Positions 26,467 through 34,229 of a stretch of 64,000 bases of DNA are shown here, piece after piece. The stretch comes from Flammeovirgaceae bacterium UBA2366 (GTDB lineage Bacteria > Bacteroidota > Bacteroidia > Cytophagales > Cyclobacteriaceae). Below the pieces are notes generated by a model that worked only from the letters and a program-made list of their open reading frames with translations, did not search any database and had not been told where the DNA came from. How positions within the stretch are numbered: position 1 is the first letter of the stretch; each line of letters opens with the position of its first letter. Location of the stretch: positions 1-64,000 of the forward strand of contig DDTK01000010.1 in assembly GCA_002344065.1 (NCBI GenBank). The letters run 5' to 3'. Position numbers and translations under genes: made by a program.

Positions 26467-26484
26467 CGTCTTGATACTTATGTC
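26454..26484 (-). repeat. short repeat, inverted copy, overlapping the end of the four-helix-bundle gene
   Basis: Read on the minus strand, this contains GACATAAGTATCAAGACGTT, matching the plus-strand copy at 28300-28330 at 21 of 23 positions over the shared core. It is inverted relative to the copy at 26076-26099, so the two bracket the intervening gene. The stop codon of that gene (26464-26466) lies within it. Confidence 0.75.
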
Positions 26485-26497
26485 GAATTAAACAAGC

Positions 26498-28300
26498 ATG
26501 GCAACCGAAGTAGCAACCAAAAACGCAATCAAAGGAGGGGAGTTCCTGATTCGCGAAACGCAAGCAAATGAAATCTTCATCCCCGAAGAATTCAATGAAG
26601 AACAATTGATGATCAAGCAGCAGTGCGAAGATTTTCTGAAGAAAGAAATTCATCCACGTCTGGATGAGATTGATTCCATGAAACATCCGGAGTTGTTGCC
26701 TTCGTTACTGGATAAGGCCGGTGAGCTCGGATTATTGGGAACATCAGTGCCGCAGGAATACGGTGGATTCGGTATGGATTTCAATACGGCTATGCTGGTG
26801 GCCGAAGTTTTGGGCGCAGGTCATTCCTTTGCAGTTGGTATTTCGGCACACACCGGTATCGGCACATTACCGATTTTATATTATGGAAATGAAGCGCAGA
26901 AGAAAAAATACATTCCCAAACTCGCAACGGGTGAATGGAAGGCGGCTTACTGCCTGACAGAACCTGATTCAGGCTCTGATGCTAACAGCGGAAAGACAAA
27001 GGCTGTGCTTAGTGCAGATGGAAAGCACTATGTTATCAACGGCCAAAAAATGTGGATCACCAACGGTGGCTTTGCCGATGTATTTGTGGTGTTTGCAAAA
27101 ATTGATAACGATAAAAATTTAAGTGCCTTCATCGTGGAGAAAACCTTCGGTGGTATCACCATGAATGAAGAAGAAAAGAAGATGGGTATTAAAGGATCGT
27201 CTACCCGCCAGATTTTCTTCAACGATTGCAAGGTTCCGGTTGAGAATTTACTGAGCGAGCGCGAAAATGGATTCAAGATAGCGGTGAATATTCTGAATAT
27301 CGGAAGGATTAAACTGGGTGTGGCTGCCGTTGGCGGAAGCAAGATGTGCATTTCCACCGCGGTGAATTATTCGAAGGAGCGCAAGCAGTTTGGTACACCG
27401 ATAGCCAGCTTTGGTGCAATCAAATACAAAATTGCAGAAGCATGTACTAAGATTTTCGCTTCGGAGTCGGCACACTATCGTGCTTCACAAAACATTGATG
27501 ATGCTTACAACGCCTTTGTAGCTGCAGGCATGGAGCCAGGCAAAGCCAGGTTAAAAGCGCTGGAAGAGTTTGCGATTGAATGTGCCATTCTAAAAGTGCA
27601 CGGTTCAGAAGTACTTGACTATACCGTTGATGAAGGTGTACAGATTTACGGAGGTATGGGATTTTCTGCTGAAGGACCGATGGATCGCGCGTATCGCGAT
27701 GCGCGTATCAACCGGATATTTGAAGGCACCAATGAAATCAACCGACTGCTTACCGTAGATATGATATTGAAGCGTGCCATGAAGGGAACATTAGATCTTA
27801 TGAATCCGGCAATGGCCGTTCAAAAAGAGTTAATGTCGATACCTGATTTTGGAGCAAGTGATGAAGATGGTGTGTTTGTGAAGGAAAAGAAAGTATTGGC
27901 TAATTTAAAGAAGGCCGGACTGATGGTGGCGGGTGCAGCCGTACAGAAATTCATGATGAAGCTTTCGGATGAGCAGGAGATTTTGATGAACCTGGCCGAT
28001 ATGATGATTGAAGGCTATGTAGCAGAATCTACATTGCTAAGAGTTGAAAAACTTATTGGCATACGTGGAGAAAAAGCTTGTGAGATGCAAAAGGAATTGG
28101 CCATGATCTACTTACACTATGCGGTAAACAAAGCAGCTGCTGCCGGCCGTGAAGCGATTACTTCATTTGCCGATGGCGATGAGCAACGCCTGATGCTGAT
28201 GGGCTTGAAGCGCTTTACCAAAGTTGATCCTTATAACCTGAAAGAGGCAAGAAGGAAAGTGGCTAATTATGTGATTGAAAAAGGCATTTATCCTTTTTAG
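26498..28300 (+). CDS. acyl-CoA dehydrogenase
   Basis: This 600-residue flavoprotein introduces the double bond in the first beta-oxidation step. FAD/substrate motifs: YCLTEPDSGSDANSGKT (about 150-166), MWITNGGFADVFVVFAK and IYGGMGFSAEGPMDRAYRDA. FEGTNEINR contains the catalytic glutamate position of medium/short-chain enzymes. The length exceeds the usual 380-400 because of an extra C-terminal helical domain (about 430-600), as in VLCAD-like and many Bacteroidota enzymes. It is the last gene of the operon, followed by an intrinsic terminator. Chain-length specificity is not deducible. Confidence 0.95.
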   Translation: MATEVATKNAIKGGEFLIRETQANEIFIPEEFNEEQLMIKQQCEDFLKKEIHPRLDEIDSMKHPELLPSLLDKAGELGLLGTSVPQEYGGFGMDFNTAMLVAEVLGAGHSFAVGISAHTGIGTLPILYYGNEAQKKKYIPKLATGEWKAAYCLTEPDSGSDANSGKTKAVLSADGKHYVINGQKMWITNGGFADVFVVFAKIDNDKNLSAFIVEKTFGGITMNEEEKKMGIKGSSTRQIFFNDCKVPVENLLSERENGFKIAVNILNIGRIKLGVAAVGGSKMCISTAVNYSKERKQFGTPIASFGAIKYKIAEACTKIFASESAHYRASQNIDDAYNAFVAAGMEPGKARLKALEEFAIECAILKVHGSEVLDYTVDEGVQIYGGMGFSAEGPMDRAYRDARINRIFEGTNEINRLLTVDMILKRAMKGTLDLMNPAMAVQKELMSIPDFGASDEDGVFVKEKKVLANLKKAGLMVAGAAVQKFMMKLSDEQEILMNLADMMIEGYVAESTLLRVEKLIGIRGEKACEMQKELAMIYLHYAVNKAAAAGREAITSFADGDEQRLMLMGLKRFTKVDPYNLKEARRKVANYVIEKGIYPF

Positions 28301-28330
28301 ACGTAAGACATAAGTAGCAAGACGTAAGAA
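28300..28330 (+). repeat. short repeat (GACGTAAGACATAAGTAGC family)
   Basis: The copy begins on the last base of the acyl-CoA dehydrogenase stop codon and runs to the terminator hairpin. It is the fourth spacer of the beta-oxidation region to contain this family. Confidence 0.7.
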
Positions 28331-28333
28331 ATG

Positions 28334-28358
28334 ACCCGGGAGCAATTCCGGGTTTTTT
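28334..28358 (+). terminator. intrinsic terminator after the beta-oxidation operon
   Basis: Stem ACCCGG (28334-28339) pairs with CCGGGT (28348-28353) around an 8-nt loop and runs into a T-tract (TTTTTT, then ATTTTT). This is a standard rho-independent terminator for the plus-strand operon. Confidence 0.85.
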
Positions 28359-28378
28359 ATTTTTATGCTCAGGGCAGG

Positions 28379-30019
28379 TTATTGTTCGATCAAAACCCTG
28401 ATTTCATTTTCTAAAAGGGCATTGCCAGGACGCAGGGTTTCTATATTATGAACATCGCCATCCTTGCTAAGCAAAATATAAGCAGGGGTTTCTTTGATTT
28501 TATACAATCGCTTAAATTCTGCATCTGAACCAATCCGATAGTTTATGGTTCCATCCGAAAATAAATTGTATTTGGTAAGGAGTTGCTTCCATCTGACTTC
28601 ATCATTTTCTAATGAGAGCATAACCACAGAGAAATCTCTTCTGAATTGCTTTTGCAAACGTTTGGCGTGTTCCAGTTCAACTACACAAGGTAAATCACAG
28701 GTGCTATCCCAAAAAACAAGAAAGAGTATTCGATTACCCTTGTTGTGTTCTTTGAACCAATTAAATTTTTCTACTCCGTTTTGGCCCCCATCAGTCGTGC
28801 TCCATTCATACTGCTGGTAGCGAATAAATTGTTGATTCAGCGACTCCCCTCCGCCTAAATCGCGAATGATTTTGTCTTCCAGTGGTGTTGTTTTCAGGAT
28901 TGTATTGGTTTTCCAATAGGAGGAGTCATAGGGGATTTTCAGCAAGTCGTCCTTTCCAGGTTCACGACCAACAAATCTTTCTTCAACACCATGTTTAATC
29001 TCTGTGGACATCAATTCAATATGATACTGATGAACACTTTTATTTGAAACATGATTTTCACCCTCACGAATAAAGTGATAAGGGTAGTATTTGTTATCTG
29101 TTTTTCGATAATAGGCAGATGTACGGATTATATTGGCTCCCTCTGATTTTGTTTCTTCTGTTTTTACAATGGCATAACGATCAGTAGTTATATATAATGT
29201 TCCTGATATTACTGGCAAATCAATATAACCGGAAGTAGTGAGGATAGAATCTTTTCTGCTGGTATATGCGATGAGATACACCTCTTGTCCATCATAAACG
29301 GTAGTGGCATCATAGGCAAAACTATAACGATCAAAATCCACCCTCAGATTACTAACCGTGTTATAAAATGAAAGTTGCTTGCCTTTTTCCTGTACTTGAT
29401 AACCTACAACATCGGCCTGTAGAATGTTGCTGATGGCAATAGGCTCATGACCTTGTGCAGCAATAGTATTGTCCAGACTTCTCCGCAGTTGTGTAACCCG
29501 TATCTCTTCCTTTTCGCCCGCCATACGTTGTGCGGATTTATACCCACGATGTTTCCAGACATCGACAGAAGCCTCAATTAATCTTCCATACTCTGAATCG
29601 TCCTTACAGTAATGACGGTAGAAAAATTTTTGTAAAAAGGGCTGCGTGCTGTAATTGTTCGCGACATTGGAGAATGCTCTTCGTACTATTCGTGACGGGT
29701 CAATTAATTTTCGATAGACAATAATCTCATTAAGTTCGATAGAAGCGGGTTTAAGCTGAATCAAGTTTAGATTTTCCAGTGAGTTAATGATCAGGGACTC
29801 ATATCCTACACAGCTTATTTTTATAGAAAAAGGTTCTTCAACCAGCAATGAAAACTGTCCGTTAAGATTGGAGCTCGTTCCTTTTGATGTACCCACAATG
29901 CCAATGGATGCGAAGGGCACAGGCTTACCTGTTTCCTTATCCACAACTTTGCCCTCTACCACCTGCTGGCAAAATGCAGTTGCACTAACTAACATAAAAG
30001 GGATAAGCCACCGATACAT
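28379..30019 (-). CDS. secreted carboxypeptidase-regulatory-like protein with thioredoxin-fold C-terminus
   Basis: The protein has 546 residues: signal peptide (MYRWLIPFMLVSATAFCQ), a CarboxypepD_reg-like beta-sandwich at about 20-95 (VEGKVVDKETGKPVPFASIG), a long middle region resembling the large Bacteroidota surface proteins that follow such domains, and a C-terminal TlpA-like thioredoxin fold (LFLVFWDSTCDLPC...) from about residue 425. The redox motif is spaced CX3C (C441, C445) rather than the usual CXXC, so disulfide chemistry may be altered or lost. It is probably periplasmic or outer-membrane associated. The gene stands alone and converges on the beta-oxidation operon. Confidence 0.7.
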   Translation of the reverse strand: MYRWLIPFMLVSATAFCQQVVEGKVVDKETGKPVPFASIGIVGTSKGTSSNLNGQFSLLVEEPFSIKISCVGYESLIINSLENLNLIQLKPASIELNEIIVYRKLIDPSRIVRRAFSNVANNYSTQPFLQKFFYRHYCKDDSEYGRLIEASVDVWKHRGYKSAQRMAGEKEEIRVTQLRRSLDNTIAAQGHEPIAISNILQADVVGYQVQEKGKQLSFYNTVSNLRVDFDRYSFAYDATTVYDGQEVYLIAYTSRKDSILTTSGYIDLPVISGTLYITTDRYAIVKTEETKSEGANIIRTSAYYRKTDNKYYPYHFIREGENHVSNKSVHQYHIELMSTEIKHGVEERFVGREPGKDDLLKIPYDSSYWKTNTILKTTPLEDKIIRDLGGGESLNQQFIRYQQYEWSTTDGGQNGVEKFNWFKEHNKGNRILFLVFWDSTCDLPCVVELEHAKRLQKQFRRDFSVVMLSLENDEVRWKQLLTKYNLFSDGTINYRIGSDAEFKRLYKIKETPAYILLSKDGDVHNIETLRPGNALLENEIRVLIEQ

Positions 30020-30246
30020 ATTCTTTTCTAAAATGAGCCCTCAGCGTTTTTGGTACGAAGCACCATCGCATGAGCGCGTTGAAATTTACTTAATAGTAGG
30101 GTTTTGATCTGCAATTTCGTACACTTTGGCTGTACAATATTGAACAGATTTGAATGATCTTTCTCATGCTCCACTCATTTTCAGGTCAAAAACATAGATT
30201 TTACAAAATGGTTAGGTTTTTGAAAATGAAGATCAAAACTTGAACT

Positions 30247-30582
30247 ATGACTAAATCTACCTCAAACGCACTTCTGATAATTTTACTGATATTCACTTTT
30301 CCAATCTGGATTGGAATTGCCGGTGGCCTTTTCGGATTGGCCATGGGTTTATTCGGAGCGATTATTGGAATTGTAGCAGGCTTTTTTGGAATACTGGGTG
30401 GCGTGCTTGGGGCTATCTTCGGAGCAATTGCTGAGGTATTCAGCTGGTTTTTTGGTGGAATTTTTGGCTGGGACGTGGGTTATTTTCCACACGTTCATTT
30501 TCCCCGGCCCTTAACTTTTCTGCTGATCGTTTTCGCCATTGTATTGTTAACACGTTCGCGAAAAAAGGAAGTTAAGAAGTAG
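30247..30582 (+). CDS. small glycine-rich membrane protein
   Basis: This 111-residue protein is almost wholly hydrophobic, with about three membrane-spanning stretches: residues 6-28, then a Gly/Ala-rich run with the repeating pattern GxxxGxxxGxxxG (FGLAMGLFGAIIGIVAGFFG and on to about 70), and a last helix at about 88-103 before a basic tail (RSRKKEVKK). Glycine zippers of this type favour tight helix packing. No family is recognised with confidence. It overlaps the convergent gene at 30572 by 11 bp. Confidence 0.6.
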   Translation: MTKSTSNALLIILLIFTFPIWIGIAGGLFGLAMGLFGAIIGIVAGFFGILGGVLGAIFGAIAEVFSWFFGGIFGWDVGYFPHVHFPRPLTFLLIVFAIVLLTRSRKKEVKK

Positions 30583-30958
30583 GATGACGGTTATACAGCG
30601 CAGGGTTTAAATAGAAGTGACTATATACAGGATAAGTTCGGATGGCCCTAAGTTTGGGTCGCTGCCCCTCTGCAAATTCAACTTTATAATAATACTCAAA
30701 ACCCTTTTCAATACGCACGGCCTGACGAACCATATACCATTCCTTATCGTATGGGTTCAGCACTTTTACCTCAATCTTATAGAGGCCCGCACTACTTTTT
30801 ATGCGTACAAAATTTTCAGGTTGTTTATTGAAAAGTTTGCCATTAATGTACACCTGCATAGACGACTGCCTGGAGGTTTGAATGGCGATGCTGGAAGAAT
30901 AACCGAAGGCAGAACCAAGCACAAGGGTCATCAAACTTATTAAAACCAACTTCTTCAT
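30572..30958 (-). CDS. secreted hypothetical protein
   Basis: The protein has 128 residues from ATG 30958: signal peptide (MKKLVLISLMTLVLGSAFG), then a probable beta-sandwich (SSMQVYINGKLFNKQP, GLYKIEVKVLNPYDKEW, KGFEYYYKVEF) and a Tyr/Pro-rich C-terminus. The pattern resembles small PEGA-like or Ig-like extracytoplasmic domains, but no specific family is certain. A frame extension to 30994 would place residues before the signal peptide and is rejected. Its 3' end overlaps the convergent membrane-protein gene. Confidence 0.6.
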   Translation of the reverse strand: MKKLVLISLMTLVLGSAFGYSSSIAIQTSRQSSMQVYINGKLFNKQPENFVRIKSSAGLYKIEVKVLNPYDKEWYMVRQAVRIEKGFEYYYKVEFAEGQRPKLRAIRTYPVYSHFYLNPALYNRHPTS

Positions 30959-31076
30959 AATCTTCTTCTTTAAAACAGTGGCTGCAAGCATCATGCCAGC
31001 GACACACCTACTCTATTCAACGCAAGGGCAAAAAAAGGGTTCCTTTTGTTTTGATCAATTACGCAGGTAATTAACA

Positions 31077-32057
31077 TTAATTTATCCTTAACTCCCGCTT
31101 AAAGCCCATTATAAAATTTTTCAGGGCTTGTTGCCAGGTCAGGTCTGCATCCCAGCGGGTTCCCAAAAAGACATTGTTGAACTGTATTTGTCGGGCATAG
31201 AATTTATAAACAGGGGTGCTTGCAGGAATGGTTTTCAGTTGCTCCTGACCATTGGGATAGGTAACGGAGACCAGTGCTGTTTCTGCTTCGCCTACTTCAA
31301 AGCCCAGCAATTGTTTGGCAACGGGTCCCCTGGAATGAATCAGGCATAGAATATAGAACATACCCTGTTTTCGCAACTCAGTTTCAGGAATTGTATTTTC
31401 AACGAGTGTATACTTAAAGGGATAGTCCTTCATAATTTCCTCTAACTCACGGTCCAGTTGTTCGTCTCCGAATTTTTGTACCGCCAGCCGGTCAACTTTT
31501 AAGTCGGTGGCAAATGCTTCCGTTCTTCTTCCGGTGATTACGTTAATGGTTAACCCCGTTTCAGCAATGTCACCAATCAGTAGGTTTTGTTTTCGAAAAG
31601 AATTTATGGCGGTGCTGTAAAGTACACGAAGCGTTTCTTTTAGATAAGCATCTTCCACCACCCAGGCGCTTTGACCCTGTTCAATCAAATCTTCACGACC
31701 AGTAAAAGCTGTAACAGCCACCTTGTAGGTTGCGCCTGATTTTTCAGCAATAACAAAGTTGTTGATTTCGCGCCCGGTGAAATACTCGCTAAAGGCTAAG
31801 GTAACATCACGCCCTGCAAAAACCCTGTCGATTTCAAAATAGGCAACAGCATCTATACCCGTTCGTGACAGGCTTGCGTGAATCTCATCAATTTCTTTTT
31901 TTGTTAAGTTGGGGCTGTAGAATACAGCACTTCTTGTGCTGAGAATTTTTTCAGGCAGCACACCAGCAGGCTTCAGTCGACTCAATATAGCCTGATCGTT
32001 TACCTGGGCAATCAGGAAACCGGGAACAACAAGAAAAAAAATGTGAAAGATTTTCAT
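31077..32057 (-). CDS. secreted hypothetical protein
   Basis: The protein has 326 residues from ATG 32057, with a signal peptide (MKIFHIFFLVVPGFLIAQ) and a mixed alpha/beta mature part without cysteine motifs or obvious repeats. Recognisable blocks such as NNFVIAEKSGATYKVAVTAF and FYARQIQFNNVFLGTRWDAD do not point me to a family. It follows the Rieske-type gene by about 40 bp on the same strand and may be cotranscribed with it. Confidence 0.65.
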   Translation of the reverse strand: MKIFHIFFLVVPGFLIAQVNDQAILSRLKPAGVLPEKILSTRSAVFYSPNLTKKEIDEIHASLSRTGIDAVAYFEIDRVFAGRDVTLAFSEYFTGREINNFVIAEKSGATYKVAVTAFTGREDLIEQGQSAWVVEDAYLKETLRVLYSTAINSFRKQNLLIGDIAETGLTINVITGRRTEAFATDLKVDRLAVQKFGDEQLDRELEEIMKDYPFKYTLVENTIPETELRKQGMFYILCLIHSRGPVAKQLLGFEVGEAETALVSVTYPNGQEQLKTIPASTPVYKFYARQIQFNNVFLGTRWDADLTWQQALKNFIMGFKRELRIN

Positions 32058-32098
32058 TTCAACATATAACGCAAACCTTACGATAGTATTTTCAACGG

Positions 32099-32422
32099 TC
32101 AAAAGATACCAATAAAAAAACCATCTTCATTTATTTTAACCGGATAGGAAATCAAGTCAGCTGATCGTGACGAAGACTCCCGGCCGGTCTGAAGCGAGAA
32201 CCTGTAGTTGTGCCAGGGACAGATAACTTCACCAAGATAATTGATATGTCCTTTGCTAAGTGAATCTCCATTGTGCGTACAGCGATCCTGAACCGCAAAA
32301 AACTGATTGTTATGAATCACCAGGCATATGCGCTTTTCTCCGATGACCACTAATTGTGGTTTATCGTTTTGAATGCGCGTGCGGGCAACAGCCTCATCCG
32401 GAAATATTTTTATCCATTGCAT
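32099..32422 (-). CDS. Rieske [2Fe-2S] ferredoxin-like protein
   Basis: This 107-residue single-domain Rieske protein has the two ligand boxes CTHNG (C48, H50) and CPWHNYRF (C68, H71), which bind a [2Fe-2S] cluster. The lack of a signal peptide or membrane helix and its short length fit the small ferredoxin components of nitrite-reductase or dioxygenase type rather than the bc1 Rieske subunit. It should be a cytoplasmic electron carrier; the partner is not in the neighbourhood. It diverges from the M20 hydrolase gene. Confidence 0.9.
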   Translation of the reverse strand: MQWIKIFPDEAVARTRIQNDKPQLVVIGEKRICLVIHNNQFFAVQDRCTHNGDSLSKGHINYLGEVICPWHNYRFSLQTGRESSSRSADLISYPVKINEDGFFIGIF

Positions 32423-32430
32423 ACCTCAGC

Positions 32431-32461
32431 TTTGGCGAAGATCACCTTTTTTCTACCTTGA
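32431..32461 (+). promoter_or_regulatory. Bacteroidota-type promoter before the M20 hydrolase
   Basis: TTTG (32431-32434), exactly 19 bp, then TACCTTGA (32454-32461) matches the Bacteroidota consensus TTTG-N19-TAnnTTTG with one mismatch. The ATG follows 22 bp downstream. The -33 box lies in the short gap between the divergent Rieske and hydrolase genes. Confidence 0.6.
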
Positions 32462-32483
32462 TTCAAATTAAAAATCAGGTTGA

Positions 32484-33782
32484 ATGAAAAACATCATCAG
32501 TGGAATTTTACTTTTTGTGTTCTTGCCTTCTTTCGCGCAAATAAATCCCAAACTTCAAACAAAAGTTGAGCAGCTGGCGACAGCTATTGAGCCGCGAATG
32601 ATTGAATGGAGAAGGGATATTCATCAGCATCCTGAGCTGGGTAATCGCGAATTTAAAACGGCCGCGAAAATAGCGGAACATCTAAAGTCACTGGGTATTG
32701 AAGTTCAAACGGGCGTTGCCCATACAGGTGTAGTTGGGATTTTGAAAGGAGGAAAGCCGGGCCCTGTTATTGCACTGCGTGCGGATATTGATGCCTTGCC
32801 GGTAACGGAGCGCAACAGTTTGCCCTTTGCATCAAAGGAAAAAACTGTTTTTAACGGCCAGGAAACAGGCGTGATGCATGCTTGTGGTCATGATACACAC
32901 GTGGCGGTATTGATGGCCACTGCAGAAGTGCTTGCAAAAAACAAAAGTGAGTTAAAGGGTACCATCAAATTTATTTTCCAACCCTCGGAAGAGGGGCCAC
33001 CGGCAGGTGAAGAGGGCGGAGCAGACTTAATGGTAAGGCAAGGAGTATTGGACAACCCAAAAGTGGATGTAATTTTTGGTTTACATATTAGCTCTATTAC
33101 TCCGCTGGGCAGAATTACGTATCGACCTGCAGGTACTATGGCAGCATCAGATTGGTTTTCGATAAAAGTAAAAGGCCGACAGTCGCATGGAGCTTATCCA
33201 TGGATGTCGGTTGATCCTATAGTGGTAAGTGCACAAATTATTACCGGGCTTCAAACCATTGTGAGCAGACAAACAGAACTGACAAAAGAAGCCGCTGTTA
33301 TAACCATCGGGAGATTTCAAGCGGGTATTCGTGAAAACATTATTCCCGAAGAAGCTTTTATGGCGGGGACCATTCGCACGCTGGATGAAAGCATGCAGGA
33401 AAAAATTCATGAAAAGATAAGGCTAACAGCCACTAAAATTGCAGAGAGTGCTGGTGCAACAGCTGAGGTAGTGATTGATAAAAAGACTCCTGTTACATAT
33501 AACGATCCGGCACTTACGGAAAAAATGGTAGCGAGCCTACAAAAAGCAGCCGGTGAAAAAAATGTTGTTCGTATTAATGCGGTAACAGGTGCTGAAGATT
33601 TTGCCTTTTACCAAAAGAAAGTTCCTGGCTTTTTCTTTTTTATCGGAGCCATGTCACCCGATCAGGATCCAGCGAAAGTACCGGCTCATCATACACCCGA
33701 TTTTATGATTGATGAGCGTGGTTTATTGATTGGATTAAAGGCCATGCTGAACGTGACGTTGGATTATATGTTTATGAAGTAG
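32484..33782 (+). CDS. secreted M20 family amidohydrolase/peptidase
   Basis: The protein has 432 residues: signal peptide (MKNIISGILLFVFLPSFAQ), then an M20D-type hydrolase domain. Metal-site motifs: HQHPELGNREFKTA, HACGHDTHVAVLMA (C134, H136), FQPSEEGPPAGEEGGA and C-terminal PAHHTPDFMID. The dimerisation domain begins near SDWFSIKVKGRQSHGA. This family (hippurate hydrolase, IAA-amino-acid hydrolase, N-acyl amino acid amidase) cleaves amide bonds of N-acylated amino acids. The export signal puts it in the periplasm. Its own promoter is visible upstream. Confidence 0.92.
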   Translation: MKNIISGILLFVFLPSFAQINPKLQTKVEQLATAIEPRMIEWRRDIHQHPELGNREFKTAAKIAEHLKSLGIEVQTGVAHTGVVGILKGGKPGPVIALRADIDALPVTERNSLPFASKEKTVFNGQETGVMHACGHDTHVAVLMATAEVLAKNKSELKGTIKFIFQPSEEGPPAGEEGGADLMVRQGVLDNPKVDVIFGLHISSITPLGRITYRPAGTMAASDWFSIKVKGRQSHGAYPWMSVDPIVVSAQIITGLQTIVSRQTELTKEAAVITIGRFQAGIRENIIPEEAFMAGTIRTLDESMQEKIHEKIRLTATKIAESAGATAEVVIDKKTPVTYNDPALTEKMVASLQKAAGEKNVVRINAVTGAEDFAFYQKKVPGFFFFIGAMSPDQDPAKVPAHHTPDFMIDERGLLIGLKAMLNVTLDYMFMK

Positions 33783-33783
33783 C

Positions 33784-34167
33784 TTAGTTTGTTGGCATGG
33801 GGAATGGTCCTTCTTTCAGGCATGTAATTTTTACAGTTTTTCCAGCCATGCACACGGTGGCAAAATCCTTTCGCTCAACGTACTCAAGGAGCACAGCCCT
33901 TCCTTCCCAAAATTCAAAATTGTAAAGAGGATCTTCCGTAGCCCCTTTCGGTAGAGGAGGCGTTCCGCACCAACCCCATTCCCAAACGGGAATAAGCTTT
34001 GTTCCATCATTTAATTCGAACACAAAACCACAGCCATCTAAATTGCTAAGGTCGCGAACAATGGCCGGAACAGAGCAGCTGGTTGGTATAGGATCTGGAC
34101 CACACTGAAAAGCTGTACTTGTAAAGATGGTGGCTACTAAAAGGCCGTACACTAGTTTCTTTTTCAT
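33784..34167 (-). CDS. secreted hypothetical protein, Cys-rich
   Basis: The protein has 127 residues from ATG 34167. The N-terminal signal (MKKKLVYGLLVATIFTSTAF) leads to QCGPDP; the cysteine at that point hints at lipidation, but FQC is not a good lipobox. The mature part contains four further cysteines (SCSVP, DGCGF, GWCGT, TVCMA, ITCLK regions), likely paired. No family recognised. A longer start at 34194 adds nine basic residues. It converges on the M20 hydrolase gene with a 1-bp gap. Confidence 0.6.
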   Translation of the reverse strand: MKKKLVYGLLVATIFTSTAFQCGPDPIPTSCSVPAIVRDLSNLDGCGFVFELNDGTKLIPVWEWGWCGTPPLPKGATEDPLYNFEFWEGRAVLLEYVERKDFATVCMAGKTVKITCLKEGPFPMPTN

Positions 34168-34229
34168 CAGACACAGTTTTCTTTTAGACACCATGTGCCG
34201 GCAATTCGTTGTAAGAAGGCTTTTAAATC

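Noticed and set aside
30176..30232. Inverted repeat CATTTTC...GAAAATG upstream of the glycine-rich membrane protein
   Set aside because: The arms align only with a 4-5-base bulge in an AT-rich region; it could be chance.
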